A stretch of 64,000 nucleotides of DNA from an uncultured Pelagibacteraceae bacterium (GCA_902581405.1 CACHOJ010000003.1:1-64000), one strand, 5' to 3'; shown: positions 46,418-55,876, counted from the first letter of the stretch. The notes: generated from the sequence alone by a model not told the origin. Made by a program: numbers and translations.

Positions 46418-49195
46418 TTAGTGAAGTTCACCCCAATTTTCCCCGATATTTACATCTACTAAAAGCGGTATTGAAAACGAGTGAAGTTCACTATCTTTTA
46501 CGCTCAACATCAAATCTTTAATTAATTTAGTACTTTTTTTTACTTCTTTGGAACTCTCCTCAAAAATTAACTCGTCATGTATTTGTAACAACATCTTAAG
46601 ACTTTTTTTTTTAGTATTATTAGAAATTTCTTTATTTATTCTTATCATTGCTAATCTCATTATTTCTGATGCAGAACCTTGTATTGGTGCATTTATTGCA
46701 GCTCTTTCTTGAAAGTTTCTAACATTAAAATTCTTATCATTTATGCCTGTAAGATGCGTTTTTCTTCCAAATATATTAGTCACATAACCACTCTTTCTAC
46801 AAAAATTTATGGTAGATTTCATATAGTCTTTGATTTCTGGAAATTTTTTAAAATAAGAACTTAAAAATTCTTCTGCTTCATTATTTGAAACATTAATTTG
46901 TTTGGCTAAACCATATTGTGATATTCCATAAATAATGCCAAAATTGATGGCTTTAGCCTTTCTTCTCATTTCAGTGTCAATTTTATTTATATCTTTTCCA
47001 AAAATCTGACTTGCTGTTAAAGTATGTATATCCTCATTATTTAAAAATGCTTTTTTAAGCTGTTTTACGTCTGCTAAATCAGCTAAAATTCTCATTTCAA
47101 CTTGGTTATAATCTGCAGAAATCAATTTATTATTTTTATCTGATACAAAAGCTTTTCTTATGTCTCTTCCATCATCAGTTTTTATTGGAATATTTTGTAA
47201 ATTTGGATCACTAGATGCTAGTCTACCTGTAGAAGTAGCAGCTAATAAAAATGATGTATGAACTCTTTTAGTACTTTCATTTATGTGCTCTGGCAGTGTA
47301 TCTGAATAAGTATTTTTTAACTTACTAATTTGTCTCCACTCCAAGATAAGTTTTGGAAACTCATAGCCTTTAAACGCTAAATCTTCCAATACTGAGGCAC
47401 TAGTTGCAAAGCTTCCTTTTTTTGTTTTTTTTAATGCAGCAACCTTTAAATCATTATACATTATTTCACCAAGTTGTTTTGTTGATCCAATATTAAATGT
47501 TTTTTTTGAAATTTGAAAAATTGACTTTTCCAATTTTTCAATTTTTCTTGAAAATTTATAAGATAATTTCTGAAGTGATGACTTATCGAGTTTGATTCCC
47601 TCAATCTCCATTTCTGCAAGAATTTTTATGAGAGGTTTCTCAAATAGCTCATAAATATTTAATAATTTTTCAGCTTTTAAAGATTTACTAAAGATTTTGT
47701 ATAATCTAAATGTAATATCTGAGTCCTCTGCTGCATAATTTTTTGCTTGGGATATGTCTACTTCAGAAAAATTAAGTTGTTTTTTACCAGTTCCAACGAG
47801 ATCTTTATATTTGATAGTTTTATGACCAAGGTGAATTTCTGAAAGAGTATCCATGTTATGTCTATTTTTGCCAGCATCTAGTGTGTAAGACATGAGCATG
47901 GTATCTTCGAGTGAATTTAGAATTATTCCACGATGATAAAATATAATGAAGTCAAACTTAATGTTTTGTCCTATCTTTTTGATACTCTGATCTTCTAAAT
48001 ATTTCTTTAAAATACTTAATACTTTTTTTTCGTCTAGATTATCTCCGTTAACGTGATTAAGCGGTATATAACAAGCTTTTCCAATCCTGTTGGAGATTGA
48101 AATACCTACTAATTTTGCTGTATGAGGATTTAATGAAGTTGTTTCAGTGTCAATTGCAAATTCCCCTATTTCCTCAGATTGTTTCATCAAGTCCACAACT
48201 TCTTTCTCATTTTTTATTAATTGATAATTGCTTTTTTTAATTTCTGATGATTTCTCAATATTTTTTTCATCATCTTTAGTTGCTTGATCACTTGTACTTC
48301 CATATTTTGAGATAGCAGAACTCAACAACCTATTAAATTCCATTTCTCTTAAAAAAGAATAAAGTTTGTCTTTATCAATATTTTTTAATATGAACTCTTC
48401 GATTTTATTTTTTACTGGTACATCTTTTTTTAATGTAACAAGTTTTTTGCTTACAATTGCATCTTCCTTGTTGTTCATTAAAGTTTCTCTTCTTTTGTTT
48501 TGTTTTATTTTCGATACATTTTTTAATAAGTTTTCTAAGGTGCCATATTGATTTATTAAATCTGCTGCAGTCTTAACCCCTATACCAGGAACACCTGGTA
48601 CATTATCTGTACTATCACCCGCCAAAGATTGAACATCTATTACTTTTTCTGCAGCCACGCCAAATTTGTTAAATACATCATCTTTATTTATAAATTTATT
48701 TTTCATTGGATCATAGATCCTGACACCCTTTTTATATAATTGCATTAAATCTTTATCAGATGAAACTATTGTCACTTTTGCACCTAAATCTAAAATTTTC
48801 TCTACATAGGTAGCGATCAAATCATCTGCTTCATAATTTATCAACTCAATAGAGGGTAAATTAAATGCTTCTACAGATTTTCTTATATATTCAAATTGAG
48901 GAATTAAATCATCAGGAGCATCAGATCTATTTCCTTTATATTCAGAATAAATTTCATTTCTAAAATTTTTTCTTGCAGAGTCGAATATTACAGCAAAGTG
49001 AGTAGGTTTTTCTGAGTTATCATTAGATTTAGAGTCCTCTAATAATTTAAAAAGCATATTGCAAAATCCACTTACTGCTCCAACTGGCAAACCATCACTT
49101 TTTCTGGTTAAAGGAGGTAAGGCATAATATGCTCTAAAAATGTATCCTGAACCGTCTATTAAGTAAAAATGGTCACTTTTTTTAATTTTATCCAT
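46418..49195 (-). CDS. polA: DNA polymerase I
   Basis: The 925-residue protein has all three classical domains. The N-terminal 5'-3' flap nuclease (about 1-300) has VSSDKDLMQL and GVPGIGVKTAADLI. The 3'-5' exonuclease has the Asp-Glu pair in FAIDTETTSL (about 345) and DSDITFRL. The polymerase has motif A SADYNQVEMRILA, motif B RRKAKAINFGIIYG and motif C LQIHDELIFE. It works in repair and Okazaki-fragment maturation. It is transcribed on its own or with the chvI operon downstream (51-nt gap). Confidence 0.97.
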   Translation of the reverse strand: MDKIKKSDHFYLIDGSGYIFRAYYALPPLTRKSDGLPVGAVSGFCNMLFKLLEDSKSNDNSEKPTHFAVIFDSARKNFRNEIYSEYKGNRSDAPDDLIPQFEYIRKSVEAFNLPSIELINYEADDLIATYVEKILDLGAKVTIVSSDKDLMQLYKKGVRIYDPMKNKFINKDDVFNKFGVAAEKVIDVQSLAGDSTDNVPGVPGIGVKTAADLINQYGTLENLLKNVSKIKQNKRRETLMNNKEDAIVSKKLVTLKKDVPVKNKIEEFILKNIDKDKLYSFLREMEFNRLLSSAISKYGSTSDQATKDDEKNIEKSSEIKKSNYQLIKNEKEVVDLMKQSEEIGEFAIDTETTSLNPHTAKLVGISISNRIGKACYIPLNHVNGDNLDEKKVLSILKKYLEDQSIKKIGQNIKFDFIIFYHRGIILNSLEDTMLMSYTLDAGKNRHNMDTLSEIHLGHKTIKYKDLVGTGKKQLNFSEVDISQAKNYAAEDSDITFRLYKIFSKSLKAEKLLNIYELFEKPLIKILAEMEIEGIKLDKSSLQKLSYKFSRKIEKLEKSIFQISKKTFNIGSTKQLGEIMYNDLKVAALKKTKKGSFATSASVLEDLAFKGYEFPKLILEWRQISKLKNTYSDTLPEHINESTKRVHTSFLLAATSTGRLASSDPNLQNIPIKTDDGRDIRKAFVSDKNNKLISADYNQVEMRILADLADVKQLKKAFLNNEDIHTLTASQIFGKDINKIDTEMRRKAKAINFGIIYGISQYGLAKQINVSNNEAEEFLSSYFKKFPEIKDYMKSTINFCRKSGYVTNIFGRKTHLTGINDKNFNVRNFQERAAINAPIQGSASEIMRLAMIRINKEISNNTKKKSLKMLLQIHDELIFEESSKEVKKSTKLIKDLMLSVKDSELHSFSIPLLVDVNIGENWGELH

Positions 49196-49245
49196 AATGT
49201 AATGATATCTTAATTTCTTTAAATGTAATAAATGTATGCCCTCAA

Positions 49246-50175
49246 ATGAATAAAAAAAACGTATTAGCTGTTAAAAACTTAAATAAAGTATATTCAAAGA
49301 ATGGCTCTAAGCAAACCCACGCCCTTAATAATTTAAGCTTAGAAGTGAAAGAGGGTGAAATATTTGGTTTATTAGGACCAAACGGAGCAGGAAAAAGCAC
49401 ATTTATAAATATATTAGGTGGATCAGTTATAAAATCTGGAGGTGAAGTTAATGTTTGGGGTTTCGACTTGGATAAAAATCCAAGACAAGTTAAGGCATCA
49501 ATTGGTATTGTTCCACAAGAAGTCAACTTTGATCCATTTTTTAGTCCAAGAAAACTCTTAGAGCTTCAAGCAGGACTGTATGGAATTAGAGAAAAAGATA
49601 GAATTACAGATACCATATTAAAGTTAGTATCATTAGAGGAACAAGCCGACAGTTATGCTAGAGCCTTATCTGGTGGTATGAAGAGGAGATTACTTGTGGC
49701 AAAAGCGATGGTACATCAACCTCCAATTATAATTTTAGATGAACCTACCGCTGGAGTAGATGTTGAGCTTAGAAATACACTATGGGAAAACGTAAGATCG
49801 CTTAATAAACAGGGAGTGACTACAATTCTTACAACTCATTACCTTGAGGAAGCAGAAAAAATGTGTGATAGAATTGGAATCCTGAGTGGAGGAAAATTAG
49901 TTGCTTTAGATACGACTAAAAATCTCTTAGAAAGAATTCAAACAAAAATTGTGTATGTTACCACAGATAAAAAAACTAATATTAATGATAACACTTTTGA
50001 GTCATTAAAAGTCCTATCAAATGATGGAAATAGGTTAGTTTTGTCATATGAGAAGAGTAAACTAAGCATAGATTCAATAATCTCAGAAATTAAAAAACAA
50101 GATATAAAAATACAAGATATTTCAACTGATGATGGAGATCTTGAAGATGTATTTTTAAGACTTACAAAAAATTAA
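49246..50175 (+). CDS. ABC transporter ATP-binding protein (ABC-2 exporter type), no permease adjacent
   Basis: The 309-residue ATPase has Walker A GPNGAGKST, the Q-loop GIVPQEVNFDP, signature LSGGMKRRL, Walker B IIILDEPTAGVD and the switch His in TTHYLEEAEK. The C-terminal extension and the DLEDVFLRLT end are typical of CcmA/DrrA/NodI-like exporters of the ABC-2 class, whose permease usually follows. Here the next gene is regA on the opposite strand, so the partner must be elsewhere. It is divergent from polA with 50 nt between. Confidence 0.9.
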   Translation: MNKKNVLAVKNLNKVYSKNGSKQTHALNNLSLEVKEGEIFGLLGPNGAGKSTFINILGGSVIKSGGEVNVWGFDLDKNPRQVKASIGIVPQEVNFDPFFSPRKLLELQAGLYGIREKDRITDTILKLVSLEEQADSYARALSGGMKRRLLVAKAMVHQPPIIILDEPTAGVDVELRNTLWENVRSLNKQGVTTILTTHYLEEAEKMCDRIGILSGGKLVALDTTKNLLERIQTKIVYVTTDKKTNINDNTFESLKVLSNDGNRLVLSYEKSKLSIDSIISEIKKQDIKIQDISTDDGDLEDVFLRLTKN

Positions 50176-50176
50176 G

Positions 50177-50740
50177 TTATCGAGGAGATCTTTTAGACAG
50201 TATTCTTTGAAGAGTTCTTCTATGCATTTTTAGTCTTCTTGCAGTTTCAGAGACATTTCTGTTACATAACTCAAAAACTCTGTGTATATGCTCCCATTTT
50301 ACTCTATCCGCAGACATTGGATTTTCAGGAGGAGCAGGTTTTTGATTAGGATCAGCTAATAGTGCTTTTTCAACATCATCTGCATCTGCTGGTTTAGCTA
50401 TATAATCTATGGCTCCTTCTTTGATTGCAGCAACTGCAGTCGGAATATTTCCATATCCCGTTAACATTATAATTCTACTTTTAAGGTTTCCCTTTTGTAT
50501 TTCTTTTACTACCTCCAGTCCATTCCCATCATTCAATCTAAGATCAACAACAGCAAATGCTGGACTTTTTGATTTTACGGTATCAATGCCAATTTTTACA
50601 CTCTCAGCTTGTGTAACTGTAAAACCTTTTTTTTCCATAGCTCTTGCCAATCTTTGTCTAAATGGATTGTCATCGTCGACTATCAAAAGCGATTTATCCT
50701 CAAAATCGCTTAGTTTTTGAAGTGTTGGTTGATTATTCAT
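50177..50740 (-). CDS. regA: RegA/PrrA/ActR-type response regulator
   Basis: The 187-residue regulator has a receiver domain with DDD near residue 22, the phospho-acceptor in FAVVDLRLNDGNG and Lys in IAKPAD. A short linker with a proline stretch leads to a Fis-like C-terminal helix-turn-helix NVSETARRLKMHRRTLQRIL that is almost invariant in RegA proteins. RegB/RegA systems sense redox state and control respiration, carbon and nitrogen genes. No regB-like kinase is in the window. It is divergent from the polyamine operon with 144 nt between. Confidence 0.93.
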   Translation of the reverse strand: MNNQPTLQKLSDFEDKSLLIVDDDNPFRQRLARAMEKKGFTVTQAESVKIGIDTVKSKSPAFAVVDLRLNDGNGLEVVKEIQKGNLKSRIIMLTGYGNIPTAVAAIKEGAIDYIAKPADADDVEKALLADPNQKPAPPENPMSADRVKWEHIHRVFELCNRNVSETARRLKMHRRTLQRILSKRSPR

Positions 50741-50809
50741 AACCCATATATGGAAGTAAAATTTTATATTTCAATAGCATTATTTACTTTACATTATTAA
50801 TTATTTCCC

Positions 50810-50826
50810 ATAAATGCTGCATTTAT
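50810..50826. repeat. Perfect 17-bp inverted repeat in the regA/decarboxylase spacer
   Basis: ATAAATGC and GCATTTAT are perfect mirror arms around a single T. The site lies in the middle of the spacer between divergent regA and the polyamine operon, so it could be an operator for either. Alternatively it could be part of an RNA leader that competes with the terminator hairpin just downstream, since both share the GCAT/ATGC core. Confidence 0.5.
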
Positions 50827-50830
50827 GAAA

Positions 50831-50859
50831 CTTGCATACGTGATATGCAGGTTTTTTTT
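50831..50859 (+). terminator. Attenuator-like terminator before the polyamine decarboxylase
   Basis: CTTGCATA (50831-50838) pairs with TATGCAGG (50844-50851), with one G-T pair, around CGTGA. It is followed by eight T residues to 50859, only 25 nt before the start codon. Since no promoter fits in the remaining 25 nt, decarboxylase transcripts must cross this element, which suggests attenuation or a ligand-sensing leader. It could also simply stop antisense transcription coming through regA from the ABC ATPase gene. Confidence 0.6.
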
Positions 50860-50884
50860 GTAAATTTTTTTTAGAGGTGCAGAT

Positions 50885-52063
50885 ATGCAAAAATTTAAGT
50901 CAGTTGAAGAGTTAGTTAATCAACTGAGACCGGCGAGACCTGTTTATTGTATAAGAAAAAAGTCAATTAAATTGGCTTCTAAATACTTTCAAAAAAATTT
51001 TCCTGGAAAAATACTTTATGCTCTAAAAACTAACCCCCATGCAGTAATTCTTAGGACTGTTGTTGAGAGTGGTATTAATCGTTTTGATGTAGCATCTATA
51101 AAAGAAATAGAGGCCATAAGAAAAATAAGTCCAAATGCGAACTGTTCTTATATGCACACAGTTAAAAGTAGAGAAAGCATTAAAGAGGCGTATTTTAAAT
51201 ATAATGTTAAGGCCTTTTCTTTGGATACTAAGGATGAATTAATAAAAATTTTAGAAAGTACAAATTACGCTAGAGACTTAGAGTTATTTGTTAGAGTTTC
51301 TGTGTCTAATGAACATGCAGAGATTGATTTATCAAAAAAATTTGGTGCTATTAATACTGAAGCAACTGGATTACTTAGATTAACAAAACAATATTCTAAA
51401 AAAATTGGAATTAGTTTCCATGTTGGTTCACAATGTATGCACCCAATATCTTATTCAAAAGGAATATTTGAAATAGGCAGTATAATTAGAAAAACAAAAA
51501 TTATTCCAGATGTAATTAATGTTGGAGGAGGTTTTCCAACTATTTACCCTGATCTTATTCCTCAATCTTTAGAAAGTTATTTTGATGAAATTAAAAAAGG
51601 TTTAAATAATTTAAAATTAGATAAGCTTCCAGAGATTATATGTGAACCTGGAAGAGCAATTGTTGCGGAAAGTGGCTCGACTATTGTAAGGGTTGATTTA
51701 AGAAAAAAACAGAAACTTTATATAAACGATGGAACGTATGGAACTTTGTTTGACGCAGGCGTTCCCAATATAGTTTACCCATCTAAAATGATAACTGATG
51801 GAAGAGTAATCTCCAAGAAACTAACATCTTTCGATTTCTACGGCCCAACTTGTGATAGCATGGATTATATGAAAGGTCCTTTTATCTTACCTAACAATAT
51901 AAAAGAGAACGATTATATAGAGCTTGGACAATTGGGAGCGTATGGGTTAACTTTTAGAACTAATTTTAACGGATTTTATTCTGATGAAATTTATGAAGTT
52001 GAAGATAATCCAATCATGACGATGTATGACAAAGAGGCAAATAAAGAGTTTCTTGTTGCTTAA
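50885..52063 (+). CDS. Alanine-racemase-fold basic amino acid decarboxylase (ornithine/lysine type)
   Basis: This PLP enzyme produces a diamine by decarboxylating ornithine or lysine. The 392-residue protein has the PLP lysine in YALKTNPHA (Lys48), the HVGSQC loop, GGGFPTIYP, the phosphate-binding EPGRAIVAESG and the second active-site residue Cys323 in GPTCDSMD, as in eukaryote-type ODC. Length separates it from the much larger SpeA arginine decarboxylase. AGAGGTG precedes the ATG. It starts the operon with a deoxyhypusine-synthase-like gene (1-nt overlap), aguB and aguA; leader control is likely. Confidence 0.88.
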   Translation: MQKFKSVEELVNQLRPARPVYCIRKKSIKLASKYFQKNFPGKILYALKTNPHAVILRTVVESGINRFDVASIKEIEAIRKISPNANCSYMHTVKSRESIKEAYFKYNVKAFSLDTKDELIKILESTNYARDLELFVRVSVSNEHAEIDLSKKFGAINTEATGLLRLTKQYSKKIGISFHVGSQCMHPISYSKGIFEIGSIIRKTKIIPDVINVGGGFPTIYPDLIPQSLESYFDEIKKGLNNLKLDKLPEIICEPGRAIVAESGSTIVRVDLRKKQKLYINDGTYGTLFDAGVPNIVYPSKMITDGRVISKKLTSFDFYGPTCDSMDYMKGPFILPNNIKENDYIELGQLGAYGLTFRTNFNGFYSDEIYEVEDNPIMTMYDKEANKEFLVA

Positions 52064-53103
52064 TGTCAGAAAATAAAAACCTATCAAGTAATAGAAAAAG
52101 TGATTTACTCAGTAAAGAGGTAGAGCATATTGATATAACTTCTTTTGACGCTCGAAATATTGTTTCCTCAATGGAAAAAATGTCATTCGTTTCAAGAGAG
52201 ACAGCAAATGCTGCAAATATTTTTAATGAAATGATAAGAGATAAAGATTGTACGATCTTTTTAACACTCGCAGGATCAACTTCTGCTGCAGGATGTATGC
52301 ATATTTATAGAGATTTAGTTAAGTATAATATGGTTGACGCTATAGTAGCTACTGGGGCTTCAATTATTGATATGGATTTTTTTGAGGCACTTGGTTTTAA
52401 GCATTATCAGGGATCTCAGTATCAGGATGATACAGAGTTAAGAAATAACTACGTTGATAGAATATATGATACATACATTGATGAGGAAGAGCTTCAGATG
52501 TGTGATAAAACTATTGGGGAAATTGCAGATCAACTGGAGCCTAAAAGTTATACATCAAGGGAATTTATAAGAGAGGTTGGCAAATATCTTAAAACTAATG
52601 CAAAAAAAAAAGATTCATTAATAGAAGTTGCTTATGATAATAATGTTCCAATTTTCTGTCCTGCGTTTACTGACTCAAGTGCTGGATTTGGACTTGTGAT
52701 GCACCAGGAAAGGAACCCAAAAAATCATATTACAATTGATTCAATAAGAGAGTTTAGAGAATTAACTGAAATTAAAATAAAATCTAAAGGATCAGGACTT
52801 TTTATGATTGGAGGAGGTGTGCCAAAAAATTTTATTCAAGACACTGTCATATGTGCTGAACTTTTAGGTAAAGATGTAGATATGCATAAATATGCTATTC
52901 AAATCACAGTTGCTGACTCAAGAGATGGAGCATGCAGTAGCTCAACATTAAAAGAAGCAAGTTCGTGGGGAAAAGTAGATATTACCAAAGAACAAATGGT
53001 TTTTGCAGAAGCAACAAGTGTATTACCATTAATAGCAAGTGATGCCTATCATAAAGGTGAATGGAAAAATAGAGAGAGAAAAAATTTTTCCAAAATATTT
53101 TGA
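52063..53103 (+). CDS. Deoxyhypusine synthase-like protein (possible homospermidine synthase)
   Basis: The 346-residue protein belongs to the deoxyhypusine synthase family. NAD-binding sequences are TLAGSTSAAGCMHI, VATGASIIDMDFFEALG, CPAFTDSSAGFG and GGGVPKNFIQD. The catalytic lysine is kept at position 304 in SSWGKVD (human Lys329 in SWGKI). Bacteria have no eIF5A, so the aminobutyl group from spermidine or putrescine must go to something else; putrescine is a reasonable acceptor, giving homospermidine, as in plant enzymes that evolved from DHS. Placement among putrescine-forming genes supports this, but it is inference. Confidence 0.85.
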   Translation: MSENKNLSSNRKSDLLSKEVEHIDITSFDARNIVSSMEKMSFVSRETANAANIFNEMIRDKDCTIFLTLAGSTSAAGCMHIYRDLVKYNMVDAIVATGASIIDMDFFEALGFKHYQGSQYQDDTELRNNYVDRIYDTYIDEEELQMCDKTIGEIADQLEPKSYTSREFIREVGKYLKTNAKKKDSLIEVAYDNNVPIFCPAFTDSSAGFGLVMHQERNPKNHITIDSIREFRELTEIKIKSKGSGLFMIGGGVPKNFIQDTVICAELLGKDVDMHKYAIQITVADSRDGACSSSTLKEASSWGKVDITKEQMVFAEATSVLPLIASDAYHKGEWKNRERKNFSKIF

Positions 53104-53106
53104 TTA

Positions 53107-53988
53107 ATGATCAAAAAAATCAAAATAGGTTTAATACAAAGCAAATCTGTAGGTACAATTCAATCTAATATTAGTTTAGCTATAAAAAATATTAAAAAAG
53201 CTGCAAAAAAAAATGCAAAGATAATATGTCTTCCAGAGCTGTTTCTGACTAATTATTTTTGCCAAACAGAAAGTCACTCAAACTTTAAATTTGCAGAAAA
53301 AATTCCTGGAAAAATTTCAAGAATATTTTGCGATTTAGCAAAAGAACTTGGTGTTGTATTAAATATTACAATGTTTGAAAAAAAAACATCTGGGTTTTAT
53401 CATAACACTAGTATAATTATTAACGAAAATGGTAATATTTTGTCTAAATATCGTAAGATGCATATACCTGATGATCCAGGGTATTATGAAAAATTTTATT
53501 TCAGTCCAGGAGACCTTGGATTTAAAAGTGTTAAAACAAAGTTTGGAAAGATAGGTCCTCTTATATGTTGGGATCAATGGTTTCCTGAAGCAGCTAGGTT
53601 AACGGCTTTAAAAGGAGCTCAAATTATTTTTTATCCTACTGCTATTGGATGGCATCCAAAAGAAAAAAGAAAGTTTGGAAAATCTCAATTAGAATCTTGG
53701 ATCACAATGCAAAAATCTCATGCTATTGCTAATGGAACTTATGTGGCTGCCATAAATAGAGTTGGAGTAGAAACAAAAGGTAAGAAAAAAATTGAATTTT
53801 GGGGTAATTCAATGGTGATAGATCCTAGTGGTAGAGTAATTGCAAAAGCAGGAAATAAAAAAGAAAATATTTTAGTTTGTGAGATAGATTATAAAAAAAT
53901 AGATACTGCAAGACAGCACTGGCCTTTTTTAAGAGACAGAAGAACTGAATTTTACAAAGATATTCTCAAAAATCCCGAGGATGACTAA
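53107..53988 (+). CDS. aguB: N-carbamoylputrescine amidase
   Basis: The enzyme is a nitrilase-superfamily hydrolase that turns N-carbamoylputrescine into putrescine, CO2 and ammonia. The 293-residue protein has the Glu-Lys-Cys triad in CLPELFLTNYF, KYRKMHIPDDPGYYEKFYF and GPLICWDQWFPEAAR; the latter two are the AguB signatures. AINRVGVE follows. It starts 3 nt after the DHS-like gene and overlaps aguA by 8 nt, so the two agmatine enzymes are translationally linked. Confidence 0.95.
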   Translation: MIKKIKIGLIQSKSVGTIQSNISLAIKNIKKAAKKNAKIICLPELFLTNYFCQTESHSNFKFAEKIPGKISRIFCDLAKELGVVLNITMFEKKTSGFYHNTSIIINENGNILSKYRKMHIPDDPGYYEKFYFSPGDLGFKSVKTKFGKIGPLICWDQWFPEAARLTALKGAQIIFYPTAIGWHPKEKRKFGKSQLESWITMQKSHAIANGTYVAAINRVGVETKGKKKIEFWGNSMVIDPSGRVIAKAGNKKENILVCEIDYKKIDTARQHWPFLRDRRTEFYKDILKNPEDD

Positions 53989-55045
53989 AAAAATAAGTGA
54001 ATTTAGAATGCCGGCAGAATGGGAACCTCAAAAATCAGTTTGGTTGGCATGGCCTCACAATAAAAATGATTGGCCTGGATTATTTGAAAAAATTCCAAAT
54101 GTAGTTGGAAAAATTATAAAATATTTAACAAAACATCAAAGAATAGATTTATTAGTCAATGAGAACAAAAATATAGATACCACAAGAATATACTTAAAAA
54201 AAATAGGTTGTAATATATCTAACATTAAATTTCATAAACTTAAGACAGACAGGCTTTGGTTAAGAGACTCGGGACCAATATTTCTGGTGAATAAAAAAAA
54301 TAGAAAAAAGACCATGCTTGATTTTAAATTTAATGCCTGGTCAAAATATAAAAATTTCAGAAATGATAACAAAATCAATAATTATATTAGTAGGTACTTA
54401 AATATTGAAAGTATTTTACCTAAAAAAATAAATTCAAATAAATTTGAAAGGGTAGTAATGGAGGGAGGTGCGTTTGATAACAATGGATCTGGCTCTGTAT
54501 TGCTAACGAAGGAGTGCTTGTTGAGCAGAAAACAAGAAAGAAATAAAGGATTCAAAAAAATTGACTATGAAAACATGTTTTCAAAATATTTAAATACAAA
54601 AAATTTTATTTGGCTTAATAAAGGAATTGTCGGAGATGACACACACGGTCATATCGATGATATCGCAAGATTTGTGTCAAAAAGTACAATTATGATAGCT
54701 GTAGAAAATAATAGATCAGATAAAAATTATAAAGCCCTTAAAGAAAATTTAAAAATATTAAGTAATAGTTATAATGAAAATGGAAAGAAATTTAAAATAA
54801 TAAAGATTCCTATGCCAAGCCCAGTTGTCATAGACAAAACACGTGTCCCAGCAAGTTATTTAAATTTTTTCATTAGTAATAAAACAGTATTAGTTCCAGT
54901 ATTTAATGTCAAAGAAGACAAAAAGGTTTTAAAAATTTTTAGAAGATTTTTTACTAATAGAAAAGTTGTTGCTATTGATTGTAGTGATTTAATTTGGGGT
55001 TTTGGCGCCATCCATTGCATGACACAACAAGAGCCAAAAATTTAA
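53981..55045 (+). CDS. aguA: Agmatine deiminase
   Basis: AguA converts agmatine to N-carbamoylputrescine and ammonia. The 354-residue protein has the opening RMPAEWEPQKSVWLAWPHN, the guanidine-binding DRLWLRDSGPIFLV, the EGGAFDNNGSGSVLLTKECLL motif, the His-Asp region HGHIDDIARFV and the catalytic Cys near the C-terminus in GAIHCMTQQEP. All parts of the pathway from agmatine to putrescine are therefore in this operon. No arginine decarboxylase is in the window, so agmatine must come from outside or from a distant gene. Confidence 0.95.
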   Translation: MTKKISEFRMPAEWEPQKSVWLAWPHNKNDWPGLFEKIPNVVGKIIKYLTKHQRIDLLVNENKNIDTTRIYLKKIGCNISNIKFHKLKTDRLWLRDSGPIFLVNKKNRKKTMLDFKFNAWSKYKNFRNDNKINNYISRYLNIESILPKKINSNKFERVVMEGGAFDNNGSGSVLLTKECLLSRKQERNKGFKKIDYENMFSKYLNTKNFIWLNKGIVGDDTHGHIDDIARFVSKSTIMIAVENNRSDKNYKALKENLKILSNSYNENGKKFKIIKIPMPSPVVIDKTRVPASYLNFFISNKTVLVPVFNVKEDKKVLKIFRRFFTNRKVVAIDCSDLIWGFGAIHCMTQQEPKI

Positions 55046-55046
55046 A

Positions 55047-55595
55047 TTAAGCAGCTTTTAAAGTACCTAATAATAATCTAAAAGGTATCAACATTACTAA
55101 AGCAACAATTATTTTAACTGCTAGATCTCCAAATGATAATGTTATCCAAGGTATTCCAGTGCCATAAAATGAAATTGAAAAGAATAAAAATGTATCAATG
55201 GTAGAACCAATTAATGAAGATACAAGCGGAGCAACAAACCACTTTTTTTGTCTTAAATAGTCAAATATTTGAACATCAAGTAATTGAGCAATTATAAATG
55301 CAGTCCCTGAACCTATTGCAATTCTTACTGAGATTAAATCTGCAAAATTTGTTGAAAAAATTAAAGTAAACAAAATACCAATTGCAAATCCAAAATAAAC
55401 AATTTTTCTAGCAGCTAATTTGCCAAAAGACCTATTTGCTAGATCTGTTATTAAAAAAGCTATTGGATAACTAAATGCTCCATATGTAAGAAGTTCTTGA
55501 AAACCATAATATTGAATTGGAAATTGGACTAAATAATTAGATGCTAAGACAACCAATCCCATTAAAAATGAGAGTGTTAAAAATACTTTATTCAT
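55047..55595 (-). CDS. VUT-family (YhhQ-like) queuosine precursor transporter
   Basis: The 182-residue protein has about six hydrophobic segments with PIAFLITDLANRSFGKLAARKIVYFGF, matching the vitamin-uptake (VUT/COG1738) family. YhhQ members import preQ0/preQ1 for queuosine tRNA modification; that substrate is inferred by family. It overlaps rpmB by one base, so it is transcribed with ribosomal protein L28. It converges on aguA with 1 nt between. Confidence 0.83.
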   Translation of the reverse strand: MNKVFLTLSFLMGLVVLASNYLVQFPIQYYGFQELLTYGAFSYPIAFLITDLANRSFGKLAARKIVYFGFAIGILFTLIFSTNFADLISVRIAIGSGTAFIIAQLLDVQIFDYLRQKKWFVAPLVSSLIGSTIDTFLFFSISFYGTGIPWITLSFGDLAVKIIVALVMLIPFRLLLGTLKAA

Positions 55596-55876
55596 TACGC
55601 TGATTTACTGACTAAGGATTTTTTTAATTTTTTTAGTCTTAATGATAAATCTCTAGACTTTGCTGAAATTAAAAATTGGTCAAAACTACCTTTTTTATCT
55701 ACAGATCTAACACCAGCATTTGAGACAGTTAATCTTAAACTTCTCTTAAGTAGCTCACTTTTAAACTTAACTTTTTTAAGATTTGGAAGAAATCTTCTTT
55801 TAGTCTTATTGTTAGCATGACTAACATTATGACCCTTTAGGGGGATTTTTCCAGTAAGTTCACATTTTTTAGACAT
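55595..55876 (-). CDS. rpmB: 50S ribosomal protein L28
   Basis: The 93-residue basic protein begins [29 protein letters not shown], with the GNxVSHA-like segment of L28, and has a Lys/Arg-rich remainder with [13 protein letters not shown]28 is an exposed large-subunit protein. The usual partner rpmG (L33) is not adjacent. It is followed by the VUT transporter gene with overlap. A 43-nt gap separates it from pyrD upstream on the same strand. Confidence 0.97.
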   Translation of the reverse strand: MSKKCELTGKIPLKGHNVSHANNKTKRRFLPNLKKVKFKSELLKRSLRLTVSNAGVRSVDKKGSFDQFLISAKSRDLSLRLKKLKKSLVSKSA

